A stretch of 13,532 bases of DNA from JBBRLA01 sp038231615 (GTDB lineage Bacteria; Myxococcota_A; Polyangia; Palsa-1104; JAEUJZ01), in NCBI GenBank assembly GCA_038231615.1, contig JBBRLA010000167.1, positions 1 to 13,532 on the forward strand, in the 5' to 3' direction. Shown here in pieces: positions 6,455-13,532 of this stretch. The position numbers and the translations under genes were made by a program. How positions within the stretch are numbered: position 1 is the stretch's first letter; each line of letters begins with the position of its first letter. A model generated the notes under the pieces. The model made no database searches and was not told the origin of the DNA. It saw only the letters and a program-made list of their open reading frames with translations.

Positions 6455-8682
6455 GGCGCCTGGCTCTCGTCGTAGCGGTGGCCCTTTTTTCCCCGGCGAC
6501 GCTTTTCTCCCCGGCGTCCTCCGGGTCCCCCGCCGCCGCCAGCCCCGACGGCGAGCGCGCGGCCTGGCGCTACCGTCGATGGGTCACCCTTCGACCCGGC
6601 GACCTGACCGGGGGCCGCCGCGCCACCTTCGCTGCGCTGCCCTTGCCGCCCGACCTGCTCTCCCGCGGGCAACCCGACCGGCGGGACCTGCGCCTCCTCG
6701 GCCAAGACGGCCAGGAGGTGCCCTACCTGATCGAGCAGCTTGCCGCCGGGGAGCGGACCGAATCCTGGGAAGGCTCGCTCATCGAGACCCACAGCGAATC
6801 CGGGCCGCGCACAACCTGGGTGGTGGACCTGGGCCAGGCGCGGACCTTCGACGCCATCCAGCTCGACATCGGCGACACCGACTTTGCCAGGCGGCTGCGC
6901 ATCGAGGCCGGCGACGCGCCCACCGGCGCCTTTCGTCTTGTGCGGGACCAGGCCAACGTCTTCGATGAGAAGTGGCGCCTGCGGGTGCGCCGCACCCAGG
7001 TGGAATTGCCCGCGCCGGAGACCGCCCGCTACCTGCGCATCATCGCCGCCGACGGCCACTTCCGGCCGCTGCACCTGATCGGGGTGACCGCCGAGCGGCG
7101 GCGCATGGTGCCAGAGGAACGTTGGGTCCGCGAGCTGTCCGCCACGCCGCTCCCCGGCCGGCATGGGGCAAGCCAGTACCGCATCGAGCAGGCCGCCGGG
7201 CTGCCCATCGATGCCATCGAGGTGATCACCGGGGAGCCGGCCTTCGCCAGGCAGGTGCGCCTTTTCGAGGAGATCGAGGCCCCCGGCAAGTCCCCCCGGG
7301 TGTTGCGGGCGCTGCTGGGCAACGGAGAGATCTACCGGCTGCGCCTGAAGGAGACCGCGACCGAGGACAATCGCGAAGCGCCCCAGGCGCCGCGGTCCAT
7401 CGACCGCGAAGCGCCCCAGTCTGTCGAACTTCTGTCTCTGCCGGTGCAACGCCTGGGCGCGGCGAGGGGCCGCGTGGTGCTCGAGATCGACGATGGCGAC
7501 AGCCCGCCCTTGCGTGACGTCAGGGTGCGCGTCTCGGGCGTCGGCGAAAGAATGGTCTTTCCCCTGTGGCCCGCCTGGTCCTCGCCGGCATCCGGGGGGG
7601 CCGGGGCCACAGGAGAACACGCAGCGGGCTTCACCTTGTATTACGGCAACCCCGCCACCCGGGCGCCGGCCTACGACCTGGAGGCGTTGCGGGGCCGCCT
7701 CGCCGATCGTGTCCGCCCGGGTTACGCCGTCGCCGCGGTGGGTCTTGAGGCGGAGAACCCGCTCTTTCGGCCGGCACCGCCCCTGCATTTCGCCGCCAGC
7801 GTGGGCGCCCCCATAAAGCCCGAGCACTTCCGCATGCGGCGGGCGCTCTCGTTCTCAGCGGGCGAGGATCTTTACGGCCTGATCCTTTCGCCAGAGGACC
7901 TGGCGCTGCTGCGATCGGACCTGGGCGACCTGCGCATCGCCGATGGGGCCGACCACCAGGTCCCCTACGTGCTGGAGACGGCGGTGGCCGAACGCAAGGT
8001 GGCGCTATCAGTTGAGTCCGAGACCGGGCCGCACCCTCCGCGCATCAGCCGCTATCACCTGATCGTTGACCCTCCCCTGGTCGGCGCGGGCGCGGCGCTG
8101 CCCCTGCGGGCTGTCGAGCTGGACATCCGCGAGACCTTCTTTCAGCGCCGGGCGCGGCTTCTTGCGCCAGCGCCCAACGACCCAGGTGGCAATCATGGCG
8201 GCGGGCCTGGCGCCGAGGTCCTCTATGCCGGCGAGCTGGCCCGGGAAGAGGGCGGCCCCCCGGTACGCTTGGTATTAGATGGCAACCGGCGGCACGAGCT
8301 GATCCTGGAGATCGAGGAGGGCGACAACCTGGCGCTGACCCTGGCAGGGGCCGCGGGGTGGGTGCAAGTACCCCGACTGGCCTTCAAGGTCGTGCCCGAC
8401 CGGCCGGAATACCGCCTGCTCCTGGGCAATGAGTCGGCCGAACCGCCGCGCTACGACATTGAGGGGTTGCGGCAGACCGTCCTTTCCTACGCGGCAGTGC
8501 CGGTGTCGCCGGGGCCGCTTTCGGCCAACCCCGCGTACCGACGCCTTTTGGGAAACTATTTTCGCAGCGCCCCGCCGACGGCCATCTTGTGGGGGGCCTT
8601 GCTGGCATCTGTGGTGGGGCTCCTGTGGCTGACCGCGCGGCTCCTGCGCAAGCCCGAGCAGGGACCGGGTCCCGTAGGGTAG
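6451..8682 (+). CDS. DUF3999-like exported protein with C-terminal membrane anchor, internally duplicated
   Basis: This 743-residue protein starts at an ATG overlapping the DUF2339 stop. Residues 1-30 form a signal peptide. The body resembles the DUF3999 family: WRYRRWVTL then DLRLLGQDGQEVPYLIE (79-95), a long beta-rich body, and one C-terminal transmembrane helix (about 711-731) followed by basic residues RLLRK. The first half is echoed in the second: DLRIADGADHQVPYVLE (493-509), LEIDDGD (344-350) versus LEIEEGD (619-625), and LYYGNP...YDLEAL (397-412) versus LLLGNE...YDIEGL (656-672). Three beta-strand segments (134-151, 254-271, 553-570) are alike and look discoidin/jelly-roll-like. Residues 307-323 (NREAPQAPRSIDREAPQ) are encoded by the dispersed repeat. 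The protein should be periplasmic and anchored in the inner membrane, probably working with DUF2339. Family function is unknown. Confidence in the gene is very high and in the family name moderate to high. Confidence 0.85.
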   Translation: MRRLALVVAVALFSPATLFSPASSGSPAAASPDGERAAWRYRRWVTLRPGDLTGGRRATFAALPLPPDLLSRGQPDRRDLRLLGQDGQEVPYLIEQLAAGERTESWEGSLIETHSESGPRTTWVVDLGQARTFDAIQLDIGDTDFARRLRIEAGDAPTGAFRLVRDQANVFDEKWRLRVRRTQVELPAPETARYLRIIAADGHFRPLHLIGVTAERRRMVPEERWVRELSATPLPGRHGASQYRIEQAAGLPIDAIEVITGEPAFARQVRLFEEIEAPGKSPRVLRALLGNGEIYRLRLKETATEDNREAPQAPRSIDREAPQSVELLSLPVQRLGAARGRVVLEIDDGDSPPLRDVRVRVSGVGERMVFPLWPAWSSPASGGAGATGEHAAGFTLYYGNPATRAPAYDLEALRGRLADRVRPGYAVAAVGLEAENPLFRPAPPLHFAASVGAPIKPEHFRMRRALSFSAGEDLYGLILSPEDLALLRSDLGDLRIADGADHQVPYVLETAVAERKVALSVESETGPHPPRISRYHLIVDPPLVGAGAALPLRAVELDIRETFFQRRARLLAPAPNDPGGNHGGGPGAEVLYAGELAREEGGPPVRLVLDGNRRHELILEIEEGDNLALTLAGAAGWVQVPRLAFKVVPDRPEYRLLLGNESAEPPRYDIEGLRQTVLSYAAVPVSPGPLSANPAYRRLLGNYFRSAPPTAILWGALLASVVGLLWLTARLLRKPEQGPGPVG
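7367..7419 (+). repeat. copy of the dispersed repeat inserted in frame in the DUF3999-like gene
   Basis: Bases 7367-7402 match 1-36 at 33 of 36 positions, including ACAATCGCGAAGCGCC and CAGGCGCCGCGGT. A second partial unit (CCGCGAAGCGCCCCAG, 7404-7419) follows. It encodes two REAPQ blocks in an Arg/Pro-rich loop between beta segments, as expected of an insertion tolerated in a surface loop. Confidence 0.85.
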
Positions 8683-8742
8683 GGGGCCCGCCGTGGTCGG
8701 CGCGAGCAGGGGAACCCATGCATCCGCGCTACGTTAGCTTTA

Positions 8743-8770
8743 TTGACAAAATAGAGACTTGGCATACGAT
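8743..8770 (+). promoter_or_regulatory. sigma-70-type promoter for the lactonase-family gene
   Basis: A perfect -35 TTGACA (8743-8748) and a -10 candidate TACGAT (8765-8770, 4 of 6) are separated by 16 bp. They sit in the most AT-rich patch of this part of the window, about 8730-8785. Transcription would begin near 8777, leaving a leader of roughly 147 bases before the ATG at 8924. The leader holds two imperfect direct repeats beginning GGTCCAG (8799-8815 and 8823-8838), which could be a binding site. I recognise no known riboswitch. Confidence 0.6.
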
Positions 8771-8912
8771 ATTTACACACTAAGATGGGGTTTGCACAGG
8801 TCCAGGCGGGTCGGGCGAAAGCGGTCCAGCCGGTCGAGTTATTGCCCTGCTGACGCAGCTTTCTTCCGAGTGAGAGACCTTTTTGACGTTGCTGATCTAC
8901 ACGATCCGGCAC

Positions 8913-8918
8913 GAGGAG
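8913..8918 (+). promoter_or_regulatory. ribosome binding site deciding the start at 8924
   Basis: GAGGAG lies 5 bases before ATG 8924, which opens a basic n-region and signal peptide. The reading frame is open back to an ATG at 8759, but that stretch overlaps the promoter and reads as non-coding. Confidence 0.75.
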
Positions 8919-8923
8919 AGAAC

Positions 8924-10162
8924 ATGAAGAGGAAGCGAAACCCCTGTTCGGCGGCCACCCTGGCGATCGTGGGCGCGGCGTTCTGCTCGATGGGCTTCAC
9001 CGCCACGAGTGGCGCGGAGTCGGACTCGCGGGAATCACACGAGAAAAGCGCGGTGTACCTGATCAGCAACCCGGGCGGGGCCAACTCCGTGCTTGCCTTC
9101 AGTCGCGATCGGGCCACCGGCAAGCTGACCCCCAAGGGGCTGTATCTGACCGGCGGCATGGGCGATCCCTCTGTCGGGGGGTTTGAATCTCACTCCCTGG
9201 TCAACGACGACCGCCACCTGTACGCCGTCAACCCCGGCGATGATACGATATCGTCCTTTGCCATACACGAGGACGGCTCGCTCCGGCTGCTCAACGTGGT
9301 GCCATCGGGCGGCAGGCGCCCCGTGGCGGTGGCCGTTCACGACGACCTTTTGTATGTCGCCAACGAAGGGAACACCCCCGGCCTGCCGGCGGACCAGCAG
9401 TTGCCGGGCAGCTACAGCGGTTTCCGGGTGCGGCATGACGGCTCGCTTGCGCCCGTCCCCGGCTCCACCATTTTACTGAACAAAGGCGACAGCCCGGCGG
9501 AGATCCTCTTCAATCATGATGGCACCCGGCTGATCGCAAACCGGTTGGGAGGCAATGTCATCGATACCTTCCATGTGACCCGGGACGGCCGCCTGGACCG
9601 CGCCGCGCCCCTGGAAAACCAGCCCGGTCCTTTTGGGGCGATCTTCAGCCCGGTACACCCCAACCAGTTCTTCGTCGGCCTGGCCAGCCCCGACGCCGGC
9701 CAGCCCGCCCCCGGCGTGGCCGCCTACCACCTGCCCCACATCGGCGCCCCGGCGCTCATCAACGCGGTGACCGACGCGCCGCAACAGGACCCCTGTTGGT
9801 CCGTCATCACCCGGGATGGCCGCCACCTGTGGTACTCGGCCTTCATCCCCATAACCTTGACCCTGTATTCCATCGCCCAGGACGGCCACGTCAGCGAGGT
9901 CAGCGCGAACACCCCGCATGACGACGATGTTGGCTCCACCGACGTCGCCCTGGACTCGTCCGAGCGGCACCTGTACCGGCTGCGCGCCTTCCCGGTGGCC
10001 GGCGCCGATCCCCGCGTGCCTCGGCTGGAAGTCTTCAGCACCACCGGCAAGAAGACCGACGGAGGCCTGGCCCTCTCGCAGTCGCTGAGCCTGACCGCCG
10101 ACGTGTTCTCCCTGGACCTGACCCAGGCCGGCATCATGGGCCTGGTCGTGGTAGACTTGTAG
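8924..10162 (+). CDS. secreted lactonase-family (6-phosphogluconolactonase-like) beta-propeller protein
   Basis: This 412-residue protein starts behind GAGGAG. The first 31 residues are a Sec signal peptide (MKRKR, hydrophobic core, probable cleavage after TSGA). The mature part is a seven-bladed-propeller-type sequence of the lactonase/YVTN kind. Blades repeat the pattern of YLISNPGGANSVLAFSRD, LYAVNPGDDTISSFAI, LLYVANEGN, RLIANRLGGNVIDTFHV and LWYSAFIP, each followed by DGxL or DGRL turns. Family members include cytosolic 6-phosphogluconolactonase and many exported homologues of unknown substrate. Export argues against a pentose-phosphate role here. It has its own promoter and converges on the kinase gene, so it is probably a single-gene unit. 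The family assignment is confident; the reaction is not. Confidence 0.85.
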   Translation: MKRKRNPCSAATLAIVGAAFCSMGFTATSGAESDSRESHEKSAVYLISNPGGANSVLAFSRDRATGKLTPKGLYLTGGMGDPSVGGFESHSLVNDDRHLYAVNPGDDTISSFAIHEDGSLRLLNVVPSGGRRPVAVAVHDDLLYVANEGNTPGLPADQQLPGSYSGFRVRHDGSLAPVPGSTILLNKGDSPAEILFNHDGTRLIANRLGGNVIDTFHVTRDGRLDRAAPLENQPGPFGAIFSPVHPNQFFVGLASPDAGQPAPGVAAYHLPHIGAPALINAVTDAPQQDPCWSVITRDGRHLWYSAFIPITLTLYSIAQDGHVSEVSANTPHDDDVGSTDVALDSSERHLYRLRAFPVAGADPRVPRLEVFSTTGKKTDGGLALSQSLSLTADVFSLDLTQAGIMGLVVVDL

Positions 10163-10174
10163 ACCTGTAGGCCT
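10151..10174 (+). repeat. 8-bp triplicate at a gene end (GTAGACTT, GTAGACCT, GTAGGCCT)
   Basis: Three adjacent 8-bp units, each differing from the next by one base, span the stop codon of the lactonase-family gene. They lead into the 23-bp gap before the convergent kinase gene. The pattern resembles a small slippage expansion. No hairpin with a T-run is present in this gap on either strand, so transcription termination between the convergent genes is not explained. Confidence 0.4.
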
Positions 10175-10185
10175 ATGAGCCGTCC

Positions 10186-12645
10186 CTACCCGTGCAGCGC
10201 CACCTGCACCGTCCGCGCCCGCTCGGCGACCCGCTGCCTGAGGGGTAGGAAGCGCGGGTCCTGCCGCAGGGGCACGAAGAGCGGACACAGATCCAGCCAC
10301 ACCAGATCGTAGAACGCCGTCTCCGCCAACTGGCGCAGCGCCTCCATGGCCTGCGGCAGGTCGCCTCTCATGCAAGACAGCTCGGCCTGCAACTGAAGGC
10401 CGAAGGTGCGGTTCCGCTCGCTGCCGCCCCGCGCATTGAGCCAGCGCCGGGGATCGTTGGCTTCCAGATCCACCGTCTCCCCCGCGACATGGGCAATCAT
10501 TCGCCGGATATTGGCATAGATCGGATCGCTCAGCACCGGATGCTTCAGGTACTCCGCCGCCCGCGCCTGGTCCCGCTGCCAGGCCACGAGCCGCGCCCGC
10601 ATGACCCACAGGCCCGGGGAGTCGCCCTTTTTGGCCACCGCGTCCAGGGTCTCCCAGGCCTGCGACCACACCCCGCTCAATGCCTGGCCGCGGGCCAGGT
10701 TGATGCGCAATTGCGAGAGGCCCGGGTCCAGCCGCATGGCGCTCTCGCCCAGACGCAAACCTTCTTCCACGGGGCCCGCCTCCAGGACGATCCGGCTCAG
10801 AAAGTCATACGCCTCGGCCAGGGTCGGCGCTCGCTTGATCGCCTCGCGCAGGTCCCGCGCGGCGCCTGCCAGATCGCCGGACTGGAAGCGCACCACCGCC
10901 AGGGCCAAAAGCGGCTCCCCGCGCAAGGGCGCCGCCATCTGGGCCTTTACCGCCGCCTCGTGGGCCATCTCGCCGGAACCCTCGCCGCCAAAGAACCACA
11001 GCCGGGCGCGAGCCAGGGCGTAGGTCGAAAGGATCATGGCGTTGTTGGGCGAAAGCGGCAGCGCCTCTTGCAGAAGTTCGACCGCGCGCATGGCGCCCAG
11101 GGCATCCGGGCGGTGGTATTCGTGGCGCGCTTGCAGGTACAGGTCCTGTGCCCGCGGGTCTTCCGGCAGGTCCCTGCTGGATCCGCGATCCTCGACCCGC
11201 AGGGCCGCGGTGATCTCCCTGGCCACGTCGTCGCTGATGGCGAAAACATCGGTCTCGGGCCGGTCGAAACGCTGGGTCCAGAGCTGGAAGCCGTCGGCCA
11301 CGCCGATAAGGCGCACCTGGATGCGCAGCATGCCGGCCCCGCGACGCACCGATCCCTCGACGACGTAGGCCACGCCCTGTCCGCGGCCGATTTCCTGCGG
11401 GTCCGTGCTGTGCCCCTTTAGCCCGATCACCGCCCCGCGAGATCGCACCTTCAGCCCGCGGTTCATCGACAGGGTGTCGATCAGGTCTTCCAGCAGACCG
11501 TCCGCCAGGTATTCGTCGGTCGCCGGGCCCAGGTTGCGGACGGGCAGCACGGCGAGGGTCTTGCCGCTGCTGGTCAAAAGGCTGCCGGTCGGGTTGGGCG
11601 CGGCACCCAAAAGGGATGCCTTGCCAACGGCCGTTCCCGGCGCGGCCCGCGGCGCGGTCTCGGGCAGCATCTGGCAGGGCAAAAGCGGCAGGGTCATGTT
11701 GTGCAGTGCAAAAACCACCTCGGCGGCGCTGGCGAAGCGGTCCTTCGGGTCACGGGCCATCAGGCGCAAGGTCACCTTGGCCACCGTCTCCGGCAGGTCG
11801 GGCCGCTTTTCCCGCGGGTCCGGCGGCGGTTGCACCAGGCGCAACATCAGCATGCTGTGCAGGTTGGTGCTGCGCCAGGGCAGCTCCCCGGTGAACATCT
11901 CGTACATCAGGCAGCCCAGGGCGTAAAGGTCGGTGCGCGCATCGATGGGAGACGAGTTGTCCAGCTGCTCGGGGGCCAGATAGCCCGGCGTGCCGACGAC
12001 GCCGGTGGTCATGCGCGCTGCGGGATCATCGCCCACGTCGCGGGCGATGCCGAAGTCGGTGATGACCACGCGGCCCTCGCGGTGGAGCATGATGTTGTCG
12101 GGCTTGAGGTCCCGGTGGATCACCCCGGCATCGTGGGCCGCGCCCAGGCCGGCGCAGATCTCGCTGAGGATGCGCAGCGTCTCGGGCACGGAGAGCGGCG
12201 GCTTCGTCGAGGACAGGCGCCGGGACAGGGGCTCGCCGTCGATGAACTCCATGGTGATAAACTTTTCGCCGGCATGCTCGCCGATGTCGAAGGTGCGGGC
12301 GACGTTGTGGTGGGTCACCAGGCGGGCCAGACGCACCTCGCGCCGGAAGCGCTCGATCAATTCAGCCGAGGCGACGGTGTCGCGGCGCAGCACCTTGATG
12401 GCGATCTCGCCGCCCAGCTCCAGGTCGCGGGCGTGGAACACGCTGCCCATGGCCCCCGAACCGAGTTGCCGCAGGACCTGGTAGCGGCCCGCGAAGAGGC
12501 TGGCGGGGTCCGGCGGAGGGGCGGAGACCGGCAAAGGGGCGGCGGCGGCCGATCGTGGGGTGCCTTCCGCCGGTGCGGCTGCCGGTAATCGAGAGGCATC
12601 GTCGATCAGGGTCGAGTCGAAGGAAGGCTCTTTTTCGCTGGGCAT
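10186..12645 (-). CDS. serine/threonine protein kinase with TolB-N-like and TPR regions
   Basis: This 819-residue protein begins at ATG 12645 on the minus strand. A Pro/Ala-rich leader (1-50) precedes a complete Hanks-type kinase domain (about 55-318). It has the G-loop LGSGAMGSVF (61-70), Lys84 in IAIK, Glu103, HRDLKPDN (177-184), DFG (197-199), GTPGYLAPE (218-226) and a basic HRD arginine, so it should be active. A linker leads to a TolB-N/FlgO-like region (about 362-482, KTLAVLPVRNLG and YVVEGSVRR). This is common behind bacterial kinases and adenylate cyclases. Residues 500-700 and beyond are helical TPR-like repeats, for example GDLAGAARDLREAIKRAP (590-607). No transmembrane helix is evident, so the kinase is probably cytoplasmic. 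Such proteins likely read protein partners through the TPRs. Upstream Shine-Dalgarno is weak (GAAGG). Substrates are unknown. Confidence 0.92.
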   Translation of the reverse strand: MPSEKEPSFDSTLIDDASRLPAAAPAEGTPRSAAAAPLPVSAPPPDPASLFAGRYQVLRQLGSGAMGSVFHARDLELGGEIAIKVLRRDTVASAELIERFRREVRLARLVTHHNVARTFDIGEHAGEKFITMEFIDGEPLSRRLSSTKPPLSVPETLRILSEICAGLGAAHDAGVIHRDLKPDNIMLHREGRVVITDFGIARDVGDDPAARMTTGVVGTPGYLAPEQLDNSSPIDARTDLYALGCLMYEMFTGELPWRSTNLHSMLMLRLVQPPPDPREKRPDLPETVAKVTLRLMARDPKDRFASAAEVVFALHNMTLPLLPCQMLPETAPRAAPGTAVGKASLLGAAPNPTGSLLTSSGKTLAVLPVRNLGPATDEYLADGLLEDLIDTLSMNRGLKVRSRGAVIGLKGHSTDPQEIGRGQGVAYVVEGSVRRGAGMLRIQVRLIGVADGFQLWTQRFDRPETDVFAISDDVAREITAALRVEDRGSSRDLPEDPRAQDLYLQARHEYHRPDALGAMRAVELLQEALPLSPNNAMILSTYALARARLWFFGGEGSGEMAHEAAVKAQMAAPLRGEPLLALAVVRFQSGDLAGAARDLREAIKRAPTLAEAYDFLSRIVLEAGPVEEGLRLGESAMRLDPGLSQLRINLARGQALSGVWSQAWETLDAVAKKGDSPGLWVMRARLVAWQRDQARAAEYLKHPVLSDPIYANIRRMIAHVAGETVDLEANDPRRWLNARGGSERNRTFGLQLQAELSCMRGDLPQAMEALRQLAETAFYDLVWLDLCPLFVPLRQDPRFLPLRQRVAERARTVQVALHG

Positions 12646-12653
12646 CCGCCTTC

Positions 12654-12659
12654 AGTATA
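12654..12659 (-). promoter_or_regulatory. possible -10 element for the kinase gene
   Basis: On the minus strand TATACT (5 of 6 to the consensus) lies 8 bases before the ATG at 12645. That would give a nearly leaderless transcript. No matching -35 hexamer is visible at 16-18 bp, so this is weak. Confidence 0.2.
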
Positions 12660-12761
12660 GGCCGAAATCACAAGCTCCTGGGGAACTCCCGGCAGTTGCC
12701 TCGAACCGCCCGGCGATGCGGCACAGCTGACGGCGCCGCCCTGGCGCAGCGGTACCCATCG

Positions 12762-13103
12762 ATGACCGAGCTGCTCAATCACCCGGATGGCCACAAACGA
12801 TGGCGCTTGATGTGGTCCCACAGGGCCTGTGCCCGAACGATGCGGCTTCGACAGGGTTCGACACAGAAGGAACTCAAGCACGCAGACGAGTTGTTGAACG
12901 CGCATTCCCTCGGTGAGGCTGCGAATCGGGCGCGGGTCGCGTGGGAGCACCTGTTGCGCGGCTTTTGTGAGCGTCGTGGAATCAAAGAACATTTGCATGG
13001 TTCTTTCGAGTGGGCATCAGTTTTGCACACCCGTTCAGTGATTCGCCACTTTTGCCCGAGCCACTATCAAAAGGCGATCGGCAGGTCGGGTCGATTTGGT
13101 TGA
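12762..13103 (+). CDS. short hypothetical protein, possibly a decayed HEPN-like fragment
   Basis: From ATG 12762 the frame gives 113 residues. I do not recognise the whole. Residues about 36-76 (ELKHADELLN, AANRARVAWEHLLRGFCERR, GIKE) form an amphipathic helical pair. It resembles the helical C-terminal domains (HEPN-like) attached to some bacterial ATPases and nucleases. The flanks on both sides look non-native, with several Trp, Cys and His and no secondary-structure pattern. Codon use includes many A/T third positions, unlike the long genes to the left. No good ribosome site precedes the ATG. It may be a remnant of a longer gene, or a chance frame around a real fragment. A terminator-like hairpin starts two bases after its stop, which favours some transcription through it. 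Confidence 0.35.
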   Translation: MTELLNHPDGHKRWRLMWSHRACARTMRLRQGSTQKELKHADELLNAHSLGEAANRARVAWEHLLRGFCERRGIKEHLHGSFEWASVLHTRSVIRHFCPSHYQKAIGRSGRFG

Positions 13104-13104
13104 T

Positions 13105-13127
13105 TTGGCCGGTTAGGCCGATTTTTT
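13105..13127 (+). terminator. likely intrinsic terminator
   Basis: A short stem TTGGCC/GGCCGA (13105-13110 and 13116-13121, with one U-G pair) closes a GGTTA loop. It is followed at once by six T residues (13122-13127). It sits directly behind the stop of the 113-residue frame. The stem is only 6 bp, so strength is uncertain. Confidence 0.5.
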
Positions 13128-13184
13128 GGCGATCTTTGCTTGGCACTCTTGAACCTGGGTCCGCGGTGCCGAGATCTCCTTTCC

Positions 13185-13532
13185 ATGAACCCAGACATGA
13201 TCACTACAAGCATCGTAGAACTCGCGGGGATCGACCGCGAACTGACCCCTGAAGAACTGGCCGATCGGCGCCGGTTGGAGAAAAACGTCCGCAAGGAACT
13301 GGCCATTCAGCGACGCGGGACCCTGAGCATACTGCGAACCGGCGGGTACATCGGCGAGATCATCGGCAGGGGCCTCTACGGCCGCGACTTTAACCAGTGG
13401 AGCCAGCGCCGGCTGGGCCTTACGGGAGACGAGGCGAAGATCTACTTCGCCATCTGGCGCGAACTGAGCGACGAGGACGTGCGGGCCGCGGACCTGAGCC
13501 GGGCGGTGCTCCACGTCATCGCGCTGGCGCCG
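13185..13532 (+). CDS. partial gene, DUF3102-like protein (N-terminal 116 residues)
   Basis: The frame opens at ATG 13185 and runs off the window without a stop. Residues about 11-45 are a charged helical segment (IDRELTPEELADRRRLEKNV). Then come SILRTGGYIGEIIGRGLYGRDF, WSQRRLGLTGDEAKIYFAIW and SRAVLHVIALAP. This order of a helix, G-x-F/W-x-x-W turn, helix-turn-helix-like segment and a self-contained helix ending in ALAP recalls DUF3102 proteins. Those proteins resemble the DNA-binding part of ParB-like regulators and are common on plasmids and phages. The Shine-Dalgarno is poor. A second in-frame ATG at 13197 and a TTG at 13149 are alternatives. The coding call is fairly secure from codon pattern; the family is a tentative reading. 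Confidence 0.6.
   Translation, partial: MNPDMITTSIVELAGIDRELTPEELADRRRLEKNVRKELAIQRRGTLSILRTGGYIGEIIGRGLYGRDFNQWSQRRLGLTGDEAKIYFAIWRELSDEDVRAADLSRAVLHVIALAP

Noticed and set aside
8661..8673. Hairpin GGGAC-CGG-GTCCC at the end of the DUF3999-like gene as a terminator.
   Set aside because: The stem is 5 bp and no T-run follows; it lies within the last codons.
8759..8923. N-terminal extension of the lactonase-family protein by 55 residues.
   Set aside because: It would overlap the -10 element, lacks a ribosome site, and would bury the signal peptide.
12606..12998. Minus-strand frame of 130 residues upstream of the kinase.
   Set aside because: It overlaps the kinase start and has no recognisable domain or ribosome site.

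Overview
The window is very GC-rich with strong G/C preference at third codon positions. It most resembles a chromosome segment of a Myxococcota (delta-proteobacterial) bacterium. The evidence is a MYXO-CTERM-type sorting tail (Gly-Cys, hydrophobic stretch, Arg cluster) on the first gene, Asp-Gly-Gly linkers, and a large soluble Ser/Thr kinase with TolB-N-like and TPR regions. Assignments are from reading the sequence only; no database search was possible.

Layout. Positions 1-343 hold five perfect tandem copies of a 27-bp repeat, a nested dyad and a possible promoter. Four plus-strand genes follow and look like one or two transcription units. They are an exported IPT/TIG protein with a MYXO-CTERM tail (344-1438, TTG start), a beta-propeller lipoprotein (1435-2919, ATGA overlap), a DUF2339 polytopic membrane protein (3005-6454) and a DUF3999-like exported protein with a C-terminal membrane anchor (6451-8682, ATGA overlap). 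After a 241-bp gap with an AT-rich sigma-70-type promoter comes a secreted lactonase-family beta-propeller (8924-10162). It converges, with only 23 bp between, on a minus-strand Ser/Thr kinase (10186-12645). The right end (12646-13532) differs in composition. It carries a short, possibly decayed ORF with a helical HEPN-like segment, a likely intrinsic terminator, and the start of a DUF3102-like gene cut by the window edge.

How the genes fit together. The DUF2339/DUF3999 pair is a recognised neighbourhood of unknown function. Here it is preceded by a surface-sorted protein and a lipoprotein, so the block looks like an envelope module. The kinase and lactonase are separately transcribed.

The most unusual feature is a dispersed short repeat built on GCGAAGCGCC...GGCGCCGCGGT. 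It occurs at the left edge as a tandem array, inside the 3' end of the MYXO-CTERM gene in inverted orientation, inside the DUF3999-like gene in frame, and probably in degenerate form in the DUF2339 gene. In the coding copies it has been turned into protein, including the Arg cluster of the sorting tail. The DUF2339 protein also carries a separate 33-bp minisatellite giving ten Pro/His/Glu repeats, and the DUF3999-like protein looks internally duplicated.
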